A stretch of 64,000 nucleotides of DNA from Achromobacter marplatensis (lineage in GTDB: Bacteria; Pseudomonadota; Gammaproteobacteria; Burkholderiales; Burkholderiaceae_B). Numbering within the stretch: the first letter of the stretch is position 1; the number at the start of each line of letters is the position of its first letter. Shown in pieces: positions 53,260 through 62,302 of the stretch. Location: positions 124,001-188,000 of the forward strand of contig NZ_NJIG01000004.1 in the NCBI RefSeq assembly GCF_002209535.1, in the 5' to 3' direction. The notes beneath the pieces were generated by a model. The model was not told where the DNA came from and made no database searches. It saw only the letters and a list, made by a program, of their open reading frames with translations. A program made the translations under genes and the position numbers.

Positions 53260-55071
53260 TTAGCCGCGGCGGTCAGCCGGCTTGGCGAAGCGCTTGGCGG
53301 GGCCGCCGGGGCGCTTGTCGAACGAGGGCTTGGCGCCACGGAAACCGCCTTCCGGACGGTCGCCGCCGCGGAAGCCGCCTTCGCGCTGGGGACGGTCGCC
53401 GAAGCTGGGACGATCGCTGAAGCTCGGACGGGCATCACGGTCACCGCCGCGGAAACCGCCTTCACGGGGAGCACGCTCGCTGAACGGGCGGGCATCGCGC
53501 TGGGGACGATCACCGAAGCTGGGACGGTCGCCGCCGAAGCTGGGACGCGCATCGCGGTCGCCGCCACGGAAGCCGCCTTCACGCTGGGGACGGTCGCCGA
53601 AGGGACGATTGCCCTGGTAGCCGCCTTCGCGCTGGGGACGATCACCGAAGCTGGGGCGGTCGCTGAACGAACGGGCCGGGCGGTCGCCGAAAGGACGATT
53701 GCCTTGGTAGCCGCCTTCGCGCGGCGCACCGTCGCGATTGCCTTGGTAACCGCCTTCACGCGGCTTGAACTCGCCACGCGGGGCGCCGTCACGCGGGCCG
53801 CCGAACGAACGGTTTTCACGGTTGCCTTGGTAGCCGCCTTCATGACGCGAACCACCGAAGCCGCCAGGACGCTTGCCGAACGGCTTGCCGCCACGCGGGG
53901 CGCCGCTGCCGCCAGCCGACGGACGCGGCGTGCGCTTGGGTTCCAGGCCGGCGATCACTTCAGGCGTGATCGATTGACCGATGTAGTGCTCGATACGGCG
54001 AACCTTGTGGCGCTCGGAGTGCGTCGCCAGCGTGAACGCCAGGCCGCTGCGGCCGGCGCGGCCGGTACGGCCGATACGGTGCACGTAGTCTTCGGCTTGC
54101 ATCGGCAGGTCGAAGTTGACGGCGTGGCTGATGCCTTGCACGTCGATGCCGCGGGCAGCCACGTCGGTGGCAACCAGGATACGCAGCTGGCCGCGTTGCA
54201 GTTGCGACAGCGTACGGGTGCGTTGGCGCTGGTTCATGTCGCCGTGCAGGGCAGCGGCGGCAAAGCCTTGGTCGGCCAGGCGGTCGGCCAGGTCATCGGC
54301 GCCGCGCTTGGTCGACGTGAAGACAATGGCTTGGTCCAGCTTGGCGTCACGCAGCACGTGATCCAGCAGCTGCATCTTGTGGCTGGCATCGTCCGCGTAC
54401 AGCAGGCTTTGCGTGATGTTGGTGTGCTTTTCCTTGGCGCCGGCCATTTCGATACGCTGCGGGTCGCGCATCATTTTGGCAGCCAGCTTGGCGATCGTGC
54501 CGTCCAGCGTGGCCGAGAACAGCAGCGTTTGGCGATCTTCCGGCAGGCGGCTGACGATGGTTTCGATATCTTCGATGAAGCCCATGTCCAGCATGCGGTC
54601 GGCTTCGTCGAGCACCAGCGTGTGCACGGTGTTCAGCTTGACGCGGCCCGATTGCAGGTGGTCGATCAGGCGGCCGGGGGTGGCGACCAGCACGTCAACG
54701 CGGCGCGACAGCGCCTTGAGTTGCGCGCCGTAAGGCATGCCGCCCACGACGGTAGCGGTGCGCAGGTCAGCCAGCTTGCGGCCATACGTTTCGGTCGCTT
54801 CGGTGACTTGCAGAGCCAGTTCGCGGGTCGGGGTCAGCACCAGCACTTGCACGCCGACGCCCTTGTTGGCGGGCATCTGGGCAATACGGTGCAGGGCCGG
54901 CAGCATGAAGGCGGCGGTCTTGCCGCTGCCCGTCTGCGAGGACACCATCAGGTCGTGACCGGCCAGCGCTTGCGGAATGGCAGCGGCTTGGACGGAGGTG
55001 GGGGTGCTGAAGCCAGCTTCTTGAACGGCCGACAACAGAGCGGGTGCAAGACCCAGGTTTTCGAAAGACAT
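53260..55071 (-). CDS. rhlE: DEAD-box RNA helicase RhlE with long Arg/Gly-rich tail
   Basis: A 603-residue DEAD-box helicase. Q motif and motif I (SSQTGSGKTAAFMLPALH) are near residues 42-60; then PTRELALQV (Ia), VATPGRL (Ib), VLDEADRMLDMGF (DEAD, II), FSATLDGT (SAT, III), VFTSTKRGADDL (IV), VATDVAARGIDVQG (V) and HRIGRTGRAGRSG (VI). The C-terminal 230 or so residues are a low-complexity Arg/Gly/Asp/Phe repeat tail that binds RNA and probably promotes condensate formation. Start at 55071 (MSFENLGLAP) is the conserved one; the frame is open six codons further. About 280 bp of leader separate it from ung. Confidence 0.94.
   Translation of the reverse strand: MSFENLGLAPALLSAVQEAGFSTPTSVQAAAIPQALAGHDLMVSSQTGSGKTAAFMLPALHRIAQMPANKGVGVQVLVLTPTRELALQVTEATETYGRKLADLRTATVVGGMPYGAQLKALSRRVDVLVATPGRLIDHLQSGRVKLNTVHTLVLDEADRMLDMGFIEDIETIVSRLPEDRQTLLFSATLDGTIAKLAAKMMRDPQRIEMAGAKEKHTNITQSLLYADDASHKMQLLDHVLRDAKLDQAIVFTSTKRGADDLADRLADQGFAAAALHGDMNQRQRTRTLSQLQRGQLRILVATDVAARGIDVQGISHAVNFDLPMQAEDYVHRIGRTGRAGRSGLAFTLATHSERHKVRRIEHYIGQSITPEVIAGLEPKRTPRPSAGGSGAPRGGKPFGKRPGGFGGSRHEGGYQGNRENRSFGGPRDGAPRGEFKPREGGYQGNRDGAPREGGYQGNRPFGDRPARSFSDRPSFGDRPQREGGYQGNRPFGDRPQREGGFRGGDRDARPSFGGDRPSFGDRPQRDARPFSERAPREGGFRGGDRDARPSFSDRPSFGDRPQREGGFRGGDRPEGGFRGAKPSFDKRPGGPAKRFAKPADRRG
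53290..53860 (-). repeat. Coding tandem repeats in the RhlE Arg/Gly tail
   Basis: The tail is built of irregular copies of units such as GDRPQREGGYQGNRPF and RGGDRDARPSFGDRPQ, so the DNA contains many near-identical 20-60 bp copies in the same orientation. This region is prone to slippage and could differ in copy number between strains. It also creates long artefactual open frames on the opposite strand. Confidence 0.8.
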
Positions 55072-55350
55072 TACTTTCCCTTGCCGCAATCAATGCGACG
55101 CAGTGCTTGGTCGGGCCAGGGGATTAGGCGGCCGGATCCAGGCGACGGTTGATGGAGCATCGTGCCGACCGAATCAACCGTGCGCGTGGCGCGTTCTCGT
55201 ATACAGAGTGGAACGCAGGGCGAAAGGAAAGGAGGTCAGGAATCGATGATAGTTCGGCATGGGGCCGGGGCGTAGGCTGCCCGGCAGACTGCAAAAAATT
55301 CCGCTAAATCAAGGCGGTAAATGCCGAACTCGTTTTGTGCAGTGCGGCGA
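55072..55350. other. Leader of rhlE and ung 3' flank (279 bp)
   Basis: Contains the rhlE promoter and a 5' leader on the minus strand; no gene is recognised. No cold-shock box, riboswitch or terminator hairpin was identified by eye. ung, transcribed in the same direction, begins its stop codon at 55351, so the region is also the downstream flank of no other gene. Confidence 0.4.
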
Positions 55351-56112
55351 TCATAACCCGAATTCGCCTTGAAAGGGAATTATTTTTTTGTCCAGTCCCC
55401 AATCAATAGGGTTTTTCCCTTGGTCGACGAGCCAGTCGTTGGTCGCCCGGAAGTGGCCGCAGCCCAGAAAAGGCACCGGGGGACGCCGGGCGGAAAGCGG
55501 GGAGGGATGATTGGACATCAGGACGAGGTGGCCGCTGTTGTCGGGCAGCAACATCCGCTTGGCCTGGGCATGGGCGCCCCACAGCAGGAAGGCCTTGGGC
55601 GAGGGGTCCCGGGCGACCAGCGAAATCAGGGCGTCGGTCACGGTTTCCCAGCCGCGCTTGGCGTGGGAGGCGGGCTGGCCGTCTTCCACCGTCAGTGCGG
55701 TATTCAGCAGCAGCACGCCCTGGTCCGCCCATCGGCTCAGGTCGTTGCCTGCCGGGACGGGCGTGCCCGGGAACTCGTGTGCGATCTCATTGAAGATGTT
55801 GCGCAGGCTGGGCGGACGCTTGCAATCGTCGGGCACCGAAAACGCCAGGCCCTGGGCCTGGCCCGCGCCGTGATACGGGTCTTGCCCCAGGATCACCACG
55901 CGCACGTCCGATGGCGCCAGCCCGTGCAGGGCCCGGAACGGCGTGGCGGGATAGACCACCGCGCCTTCGGCAAGGCGCATTTCGACGTGGGCGGTGACCG
56001 CGGCCAGCGCGTCGGCGACGGCACGGCTACCGAACGCGGCGGCCCAGGCGTCGGGAAGTTGCGCCGTCTGGGCGGCGAGGGCGTGGGGAACGAGGCGGTT
56101 ATCGATCGGCAT
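55351..56112 (-). CDS. ung: Uracil-DNA glycosylase
   Basis: A 253-residue family 1 UDG removing uracil from DNA. Catalytic block VVILGQDPYHGAGQAQGLAFSV with Asp78, the LLLNTALTVEDGQPASH segment, and the DNA-intercalation/His motif LMSNHPSPLSA are present; the LRNIFNEI pocket strand also fits. The N-terminus carries about 25 extra residues compared with the E. coli enzyme. The gene lies between the rhlE leader and the ECF sigma cassette; a Fur box and divergent promoter occur about 65 bp upstream of its start. Confidence 0.95.
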   Translation of the reverse strand: MPIDNRLVPHALAAQTAQLPDAWAAAFGSRAVADALAAVTAHVEMRLAEGAVVYPATPFRALHGLAPSDVRVVILGQDPYHGAGQAQGLAFSVPDDCKRPPSLRNIFNEIAHEFPGTPVPAGNDLSRWADQGVLLLNTALTVEDGQPASHAKRGWETVTDALISLVARDPSPKAFLLWGAHAQAKRMLLPDNSGHLVLMSNHPSPLSARRPPVPFLGCGHFRATNDWLVDQGKNPIDWGLDKKIIPFQGEFGL

Positions 56113-56178
56113 GGGCGCGATTTTGGCATAGGCAAGGCGCCGCGTGCCGGCGTGGCGGCACGACGGGGATTTGTTTAT

Positions 56179-56197
56179 TAATTGAGAATCATTGTTA
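56179..56197. promoter_or_regulatory. Fur box upstream of the ECF sigma gene
   Basis: A/T-rich dyad (aattgagaatcattgttaa) fitting the 19-bp Fur consensus GATAATGATAATCATTATC at about 12 of 16 core positions. It lies 37-56 bp before the ECF sigma start in the divergent ung/sigma region, the normal place for iron repression of a siderophore-signalling cassette. Confidence 0.75.
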
Positions 56198-56234
56198 ATA
56201 TTGCCGCCTTCGTGCCTTTGCCGCAGTGGCCCTC

Positions 56235-56741
56235 ATGTCCCGTCCCCCCAGCAGCCTGAAAGCCTGGCTCGCCCATTACGGCGAGTTGGTGGGCGCGTGG
56301 GCCAAGCGCAATTCCAGGCCTTGCGATGCCGAGGACGCGGCCCAGGACGTGATGGCCGGTTTGTTGAGCGGCGGCAACAGCGGCGTATTGAATGGCAAGT
56401 CCTATCTGTTCCGAGCCGCGCAGAACCGGCTGATCAGTGAGATCCGGCGGCAGACGCGGCATGACGAGGTGTCGCTGGAGGCGTGGGCGTCAGATGACCC
56501 TGCGCAGTGGCATGATCCGGAGTCCGACGCGCGTGCGCGCCAATTGGCCGATGCGCTGGAATGCGCGCTGGCCAACCTGCCGTTGAAGAAGCGGCAAGCC
56601 TATGTCTGGTGTCGCCTGGAGGGCTATACGCAGCCCGAAGTCGCTGCCCGGATGGGCGTGGCGTTGAACACGGTCGAGCGCTATATCATGGACGCCACGC
56701 GGGAAATCCGCGAACAGCTGAAACACTTCTGCCCGGATTGA
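56235..56741 (+). CDS. ECF RNA polymerase sigma factor, FecI-like
   Basis: A 168-residue ECF sigma factor. Region 2 is seen as CDAEDAAQDVMAGLL with the core-binding helix and NRLISEIRRQTRH following; region 4 carries the HTH GYTQPEVAARMGVALNTVERYIMDATREI. It is followed 11 bp later by a FecR-type anti-sigma gene and then by a TonB-dependent receptor with an N-terminal signalling (STN) domain, so the three form a cell-surface signalling system. I used the ATG at 56235; a GTG three codons upstream (56226) is an alternative. A Fur box precedes it. Confidence 0.9.
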   Translation: MSRPPSSLKAWLAHYGELVGAWAKRNSRPCDAEDAAQDVMAGLLSGGNSGVLNGKSYLFRAAQNRLISEIRRQTRHDEVSLEAWASDDPAQWHDPESDARARQLADALECALANLPLKKRQAYVWCRLEGYTQPEVAARMGVALNTVERYIMDATREIREQLKHFCPD

Positions 56742-56752
56742 TCCGCCGCGCA

Positions 56753-57754
56753 ATGACAGACCCCATCGACCCAGACACCCTGACGGATCCCCGCGATGCG
56801 GCGGCCTTTTGGTTCGCCCGCGTGCATTCGGAACAGATGAGCCAGGCCGAACGGCAGCAGTTCGACGCGTGGCTGCGGGCAGACCCCGCGCACGACCTGG
56901 AATACCGGCGCGCGCGCGGCATCTGGAATGCCAGCAGCCAGTTGGGCGAAGACCGGTTGCGCGCGCTGCTGCAAGAGGCGCCCGCTGCTGCCCGCCGGCC
57001 CCGGCCCGTATCGTCGCGCCGCCGTGTCATGGCGGGCGTGGCGGTGGCCTGTACCGCCGCTGTGGTGGCAGCCGTGGTGTTGCCACGATGGATCGCGGGG
57101 GATCCCGGCTACTCGGCGCAGTACGCCACGCAGCCGGGGCACCGCCAGCACGTGACGTTGCCTGATGCGTCGGTCGTCGACTTGAACACGGCTACGACAT
57201 TGTCGGTGGCGCTGTATGACGACCGCCGCGTGGTGGCGCTTGCTGCCGGAGAGGCCACGTTTTCCGTGACGCCGGACGCCAGCCGGCCGTTCTACGTGGA
57301 AGCGGGCGGCGCGACCGTCCGCGTGACCGGCACGCGATTCAACGTGCGGCGCGACGGCGACGCCGTGCGTGTGGCCGTCGAGGCCGGCACGGTGGCGGTC
57401 GAGGCCGGGCATTGGTGGAACCGCAGCCAGGTGCTGTTGAGCGCGGGGCAGGGCACCCGCACGGTCGAGGAGGGGCGCCTGTCGCCCTCCGAAAAATGGG
57501 ACGTGCCAAACTTGCTGGCCTGGCATGCCGGCCGTGCGGTGTTCCGCGATGTCCCGCTGGCCGACGCCGTGGCCGAGATGAACCGTTATGGCCACGCGCC
57601 GATCCGCGTGTCCGGCGCGGACGTGGCCGCGATGCGGGTGTCGGGCGTGTTCAGCGTCGACAACCCCCGGGCGTTCCTGGACTTGTTGCCCGCGATTGCG
57701 CCGGTGCGCGTGCAAGCCGGCCCGGATGGCTCGTCCCTGATCGTCCGCCGTTAG
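56753..57754 (+). CDS. FecR-like transmembrane anti-sigma factor
   Basis: A 333-residue sigma regulator. A cytoplasmic anti-sigma helix set (DPRDAAAFWFARVHSEQMSQAERQQFDAWL) leads to one TM helix at about residues 92-110 (MAGVAVACTAAVVAAVVLPRW), then a periplasmic FecR domain with YATQPGHRQHVTLPDASVVDLNTATTLSV. The periplasmic part should contact the STN domain of the receptor and release the sigma factor when substrate is bound. Start at 56753 is 11 bp after the sigma gene; the longer frame upstream runs inside that gene. Confidence 0.9.
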   Translation: MTDPIDPDTLTDPRDAAAFWFARVHSEQMSQAERQQFDAWLRADPAHDLEYRRARGIWNASSQLGEDRLRALLQEAPAAARRPRPVSSRRRVMAGVAVACTAAVVAAVVLPRWIAGDPGYSAQYATQPGHRQHVTLPDASVVDLNTATTLSVALYDDRRVVALAAGEATFSVTPDASRPFYVEAGGATVRVTGTRFNVRRDGDAVRVAVEAGTVAVEAGHWWNRSQVLLSAGQGTRTVEEGRLSPSEKWDVPNLLAWHAGRAVFRDVPLADAVAEMNRYGHAPIRVSGADVAAMRVSGVFSVDNPRAFLDLLPAIAPVRVQAGPDGSSLIVRR

Positions 57755-57884
57755 CCAAGCAAGGCCGACGGTCCGCCGCCACCTTGCACGGCGAATGAAA
57801 TTACGAATAGTTACTATTCAACAGCGTTTTTCCATCAGGGATTTCACCGCGACAGGCGTCTTGTCTCCCAAGGGCATCGATCCG

Positions 57885-60455
57885 ATGCCGCTGCGCCGCC
57901 AGAATCTTCCGCATCCTGCTGACTGGCGAGCCCTGTCTCAAGACCCCTCCAGGAATGCTAGTCCCGTGAACCGTATCCCTTCTGGACCCTCTACCCGCGC
58001 CGCTGCGCGCCTGGCTGTGCCGACGCGCGGGTTGACCGTGCTAGCCGTGTCCGTGCTGCTGGCGCTGGCCATCCCGCAGCCTGCCGCCCAGGCGCAGGAG
58101 GCGCCGCTGTCCTTGAACATCCCCGCGCAATCGCTGGAAGGCGCATTGACGCAACTGGCGACGCAGGCCGCGCTGGAATTGGCCTACGCGCCCGACACCG
58201 TGCGGGGCTTGAAGGCGCCCGCGTTGTCGGGCACCCTGACGCCGGACCAGGCGTTGCGGGCCTTGCTGGCGGGCACGGGATTGGTGTTCGAACGGTCTGG
58301 CAGCAGCGTTTCCGTGTCGCGCCAGACGGTCGGCGACACGTCCAGCGTCATGTTGAACACCATCACGGTCGTGGGCAAAGGCAACTCGATCACTGAAGAC
58401 ACGGGCTCCTACACCACCGGCGCCATGAACACGGCGACCAAGCTGCCGCTGACCATCCAGGAAACGCCCCAGTCGGTCAGCGTGGTCACCCGGCAGAAGC
58501 TGGACGACTTTGCCATGCAGACGATCGATGACGTGGCCAATAGCACCACCGGCGTCACGGTGAACCACTGGAGCAACGATCGCTCGCGCTATTTTTCGCG
58601 CGGCTTCACCATCAACACCTTCCTGATGGACGGTCTGCCCGTGTCGTACGAGACGGACACGTCCACCTACAGCACCACGGCGATGTACGACCACGTGGAA
58701 GTCGTGCGCGGCCCCACGGGTCTCATGACCGGCATGGGCGACCCCTCCGGCACCATCAACTTCGTGCGCAAGCAGCCGACCGATGCCGCCCAATTCATCG
58801 CTACCGCGCGTGCGGGCTCCTGGAACAATTTTTCGGGTGAATTCGACGCGAGCGGCCCGCTGAACGACAGCGGTTCCGTGCGCGGCCGCTTCGTGACGTC
58901 GCAGCAATCGCGGGACTACTTCACCGATGGCTACAGCAGCCGCAAGCAGCTGTATTACGGGGTGCTGGACATCGACATCACCGACAACACCACGCTGACG
59001 CTGGGCGGGCATTCCAACCGCGAAGACAACCCCGGTTCCGAATGGATGGGCGTGCCCACCGCGCCGGATGGCTCGCCGCTGGACATCCGGCGTTCGCGTC
59101 GGTTCTCGCCGTCGTGGAGCTACTGGGACAAGAGCGAGTACAGCCTGTTCGCCGAACTGAAGCACACCTTCGACAACGGCTGGATCGCGCGCGCAGCGGC
59201 CCGCGGGGTCAATGGGAAATCGTCGCTGGATGGGGCGTACTTCGTGTCGGGCGACTACGACGCGCAAGGCGGAATCGTGTACGACGTGATGGGTGGGCGC
59301 TACGACTACGACAAGAAGCAGCGCAGCTTCGACGTGTCCGCGCAAGGCCCCATCATGCTGTTCGGCCGCGAGCACGAGATCGCGGTGGGCGCGAGCTATC
59401 GCAACGACAAGTGGCTGGACGACGGCTACAGCTATCTGGACGAGCCGGGCGGCTACTTGATGGTGTCCGGCGTGAATCCGTACACGTGGAATCCGGATTC
59501 GCTGCGCCGCCAGGACTTTGTGCGTGACACCATGTGGCGCCGAGACCAGCGCTCCGAGCTGACCTCGGGCTACGCCACGGGGCGCTTCAGCCTGGCCGAT
59601 CCCCTGAGCATGATCCTGGGCGCGCGCATGGACTGGTTCGACTTCGACAACAAGCAGACCCAAGGCAGCTGGAGCAGCCACCGCAAGTTCGGCGAGGACG
59701 CCCACTTCACGCCGTACGCCGCACTCATCTACGACCTGAACGACAACCATTCGGTCTACGCCAGCTACTCCAGCATCTTCAAGCCGCAGTACTACCTGGA
59801 CACGTCCGGCACCGTGATCAAGCCGGTGGAGGGCACCAACTACGAGATCGGCCTGAAGGGCAGTTACCTGGACGAGCGCGTCAACGCCGCCATCGCGCTG
59901 TTCTCGACCACGCAGACGAACCTGCCGCAGGCCGTCACGGATATCGCGTCCTGCTTTGTCGCCACCAATTGCTACCGTGCCGTGGGCGAGGTGAAAAGCG
60001 AGGGCGTGGAGATCGACATCAATGGTGAGCTGCTGCCGCGCTTGAATGTTGGGATTGGCTATTCCTACACGCGCGCGAAGGTGTCCAGCGGCGGCGTGGA
60101 CGGCGCCGCTGGCCAGCCCTACGCCAGCTACATCCCGCAGCACCAGTTCAAGCTGGCCGCGATGTACCACTTGCCGGGCGCCTACGAGAAATGGCGCGTC
60201 GGCGGCGCGCTGCGGGCGCAAAGCAAGATCACCACGCAATCGCTGACCGGCAGCGCCGGGTACGTCATCAAGCAATCGCCTTACGCGCTGGTGGACCTGG
60301 TGGCGGGCTACCGGGTCAATCGCCAGCTGGATATCCAGTTGAACGTGAACAACCTGTTCGACAAGCGCTACTTCGAGTCGATGCAGGGCAACAATGGCGG
60401 CAATTACTACGGCACGCCGCGCAGCTTCCTGCTGAGTACGCGCTATCAGTTCTAA
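57885..60455 (+). CDS. TonB-dependent siderophore receptor with STN signalling domain
   Basis: An 856-residue (from this start) outer-membrane receptor. A signal peptide ends near PAAQAQE; then an STN domain (LSLNIPAQSLEGALTQLATQAAL, about 30-105 of the mature part), a TonB-box-like NTITVVG, the plug (PLTIQETPQSVSVVTRQKLDDF to GDPSGTINFVRKQP) and a 22-strand barrel ending STRYQF. It belongs to the FecA/FpvA siderophore class and completes the ECF sigma/FecR cassette. The true start is uncertain: 57885 (ATG) or a GTG at 57966 giving a normal-length signal. A promoter for it may lie in the 40 bp after the FecR gene. Confidence 0.87.
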   Translation: MPLRRQNLPHPADWRALSQDPSRNASPVNRIPSGPSTRAAARLAVPTRGLTVLAVSVLLALAIPQPAAQAQEAPLSLNIPAQSLEGALTQLATQAALELAYAPDTVRGLKAPALSGTLTPDQALRALLAGTGLVFERSGSSVSVSRQTVGDTSSVMLNTITVVGKGNSITEDTGSYTTGAMNTATKLPLTIQETPQSVSVVTRQKLDDFAMQTIDDVANSTTGVTVNHWSNDRSRYFSRGFTINTFLMDGLPVSYETDTSTYSTTAMYDHVEVVRGPTGLMTGMGDPSGTINFVRKQPTDAAQFIATARAGSWNNFSGEFDASGPLNDSGSVRGRFVTSQQSRDYFTDGYSSRKQLYYGVLDIDITDNTTLTLGGHSNREDNPGSEWMGVPTAPDGSPLDIRRSRRFSPSWSYWDKSEYSLFAELKHTFDNGWIARAAARGVNGKSSLDGAYFVSGDYDAQGGIVYDVMGGRYDYDKKQRSFDVSAQGPIMLFGREHEIAVGASYRNDKWLDDGYSYLDEPGGYLMVSGVNPYTWNPDSLRRQDFVRDTMWRRDQRSELTSGYATGRFSLADPLSMILGARMDWFDFDNKQTQGSWSSHRKFGEDAHFTPYAALIYDLNDNHSVYASYSSIFKPQYYLDTSGTVIKPVEGTNYEIGLKGSYLDERVNAAIALFSTTQTNLPQAVTDIASCFVATNCYRAVGEVKSEGVEIDINGELLPRLNVGIGYSYTRAKVSSGGVDGAAGQPYASYIPQHQFKLAAMYHLPGAYEKWRVGGALRAQSKITTQSLTGSAGYVIKQSPYALVDLVAGYRVNRQLDIQLNVNNLFDKRYFESMQGNNGGNYYGTPRSFLLSTRYQF

Positions 60456-60506
60456 GCACGGGCCGGCACGCCCAACGGGGCAGGCAGACCCCCGCCCGTT
60501 CCGGAC

Positions 60507-61169
60507 TCAGACCGGCCAGCCGGCCTGGCGGTGGGCCGAGTCCCAGAACATCCATTCCAGTTGGGCGGCGTGCGTGTAGGCCTGGTGCATGGCCTCGCGC
60601 GTTTGCGCCGACGCCGTTTCCGCGGCGCGGTCTACCGAGGCGATCACGGAACGCACCAGCGCGTGGAAATCGTCGCCGGCATAGGTGTCGATCCACGCCG
60701 CGTAGGGATTCGGGCGCGTCGCGCGGGCATGGATCTCGCGGCCGATCTCGGCATAGATCCAGAAGCACGGCAGCAAGGCGGCGAGCGCCACCGGGTAGGG
60801 CGCGCTCCAGGCGGTGGCGATCAGGAAGCTGGTGTAGTGATGGCTGGCGGGCGTCAGCGGGGTGGCTTCGAAAGTGGCCGCGTCGATGCCGAACTGCTTC
60901 ATGAAGCCCGCGTGCAGCGAACGCTCGGCCACCACTGCGCCTTTGGCCGCGTCCGCGAATTGCACGACGCCGTCGGCGTCGTCCGCCTTGGCGGCCGCGA
61001 TCGCCAGCGCGCGCCCGAACGCCACCAGGTAGTGCGCGTCCTGGATCATGTAGTGCTTGAATGCGTTCTCGTCGAGCCGGCCGCTGGCCAGTTCCTGGTT
61101 GAACGGCATGTCGCGCGTTTTTTCATAGAGCGCGGCGTTGCGCGCCCAGGCGTCAGAGCTGAAAGACAT
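60507..61169 (-). CDS. tenA: TenA-family aminopyrimidine aminohydrolase (thiaminase II)
   Basis: A 220-residue TenA protein, which hydrolyses 4-amino-5-aminomethyl-2-methylpyrimidine to HMP to salvage the thiamine pyrimidine. All the Bacillus subtilis TenA active-site residues are kept at the same numbers: Asp44 and Tyr47 (QDAHYL), Tyr112 (HHYTSF), Cys135 and Tyr139 (LLPCFWIYAE), Tyr163 (DTYAGDD) and Glu205 (QLEWMFW). No TPP riboswitch could be found upstream. It is transcribed alone, tail-to-tail with the siderophore receptor and 76 bp before the SDR gene, whose stop lies at 61270. Confidence 0.93.
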   Translation of the reverse strand: MSFSSDAWARNAALYEKTRDMPFNQELASGRLDENAFKHYMIQDAHYLVAFGRALAIAAAKADDADGVVQFADAAKGAVVAERSLHAGFMKQFGIDAATFEATPLTPASHHYTSFLIATAWSAPYPVALAALLPCFWIYAEIGREIHARATRPNPYAAWIDTYAGDDFHALVRSVIASVDRAAETASAQTREAMHQAYTHAAQLEWMFWDSAHRQAGWPV

Positions 61170-61269
61170 GGGATTCCTTATGCCCGCAGGCAGGCCTATG
61201 ACGGCCAGCGCGCAACGCCGCGCGCCGGCTCAACGGCATAAGGGTATCAACTTCGGCGCATCCGTTCGC

Positions 61270-62055
61270 CTATTGCATGTACCAGCCGTGGCTGACCACG
61301 AATGACTGGCCGGTGAAGGCCGCGCTGGGAAAGGCGCACAGGAACAACGCGGTCTGGGCCACGTCTTCGACGGTGGTGAAGACGCCGTCCACCGTATCGC
61401 CCAGCATCACCTTCTTCACCACGTCTTCTTCGCTGATGCCCAGTTCGCGGGCCTGCTCGGGGATCTGCTTTTCCACCAGCGGCGTGCGCACGAAGCCCGG
61501 GCAGATGACGTGCGAACGCACGTTGTGCGCCGCGCCTTCCTTGGCCAGCACGCGGGCCAGGCCCAGCAGCGCATGCTTGGCTGCCACGTAGGCGGACTTC
61601 AGGGGCGAGGCTTCGTGCGAATGCACCGATCCCATGTAGATGACCACGCCGCCGCGATTGTCCTGGTACATGTGCTTGAGCGCCGCCTTGGTCGTCAGGA
61701 AGGCGCCGTCCACGTGGATGGCCTGCATCTTCTTCCAATCCGAAAAGGCGTAGTTCTCGATGGGGTTCACGATCTGGATGCCGGCGTTCGAGATCAGGAT
61801 GTCGATGCTGCCGTAGGCAGCCGCGACCTTGTCGATGCCCTGGTTCACGGCGTCTTCGCTGGTGACGTCCATCGCCACGCCCATCGCCTTGCCGCCAGCC
61901 TGCTCGATTTCGCGGGCAACGGCGTCGGCGCCGGCCTGGTTCAGGTCGGCGATCGCAATGGTCGCGCCTGCGCGTGCAAGCGTCAGGGCGATTTCCTTGC
62001 CGATACCGCTGGCGGCGCCGGTCACTACGACGACTTTTCCATTCAACTGGCTCAT
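61270..62055 (-). CDS. D-3-hydroxybutyrate dehydrogenase (SDR family)
   Basis: A 261-residue classical SDR of the 3-hydroxybutyrate dehydrogenase group, oxidising D-3-hydroxybutyrate to acetoacetate with NAD in polyhydroxybutyrate breakdown. The Rossmann loop [11 protein letters not shown] is at 11-21, NNAG-type SNAGIQ at 89-94, and the catalytic Ser143, Tyr156 and Lys160 in [20 protein letters not shown]. The C-terminal [11 protein letters not shown] is the substrate-lid end typical of this subgroup. GGAGG stands seven bases before the ATG at 62055. Confidence 0.9.
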   Translation of the reverse strand: MSQLNGKVVVVTGAASGIGKEIALTLARAGATIAIADLNQAGADAVAREIEQAGGKAMGVAMDVTSEDAVNQGIDKVAAAYGSIDILISNAGIQIVNPIENYAFSDWKKMQAIHVDGAFLTTKAALKHMYQDNRGGVVIYMGSVHSHEASPLKSAYVAAKHALLGLARVLAKEGAAHNVRSHVICPGFVRTPLVEKQIPEQARELGISEEDVVKKVMLGDTVDGVFTTVEDVAQTALFLCAFPSAAFTGQSFVVSHGWYMQ

Positions 62056-62302
62056 GCTGCAACCTCCGGTTCAGGAATGCCGGCGGGCCCGTGCATGCTG
62101 CATCGTGGCGGGGGCCGGCAACAGGCCTTGCGGGGGAAGGCGCAGGTGCGCAGCCCCAACGCAAGGAGCATTCCTGGATGGTAGTCCTTCAGCTTGAGCA
62201 ACGCCTGAATGCCATCGGGCCGCCGGTTGCCGGTAACATCTGGCCCATTCTGGCGGCTGGGCCTTTCCCAGATGCCTACCCTTCTTGCAGGCGGTCATCA
62301 GC

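Noticed and set aside
53032..55152. Long plus-strand open frame of about 700 codons opposite rhlE
   Set aside because: It is the antisense of the GC-rich, repetitive RhlE gene; its Ala/Thr/Gly repeats mirror the RGG tail and it has no recognisable family or ribosome site.
61170..61246. TPP riboswitch upstream of tenA
   Set aside because: I searched the leader for a CUGAGA-type core and pairing arms and found none; only a G/C-rich inverted repeat is present.
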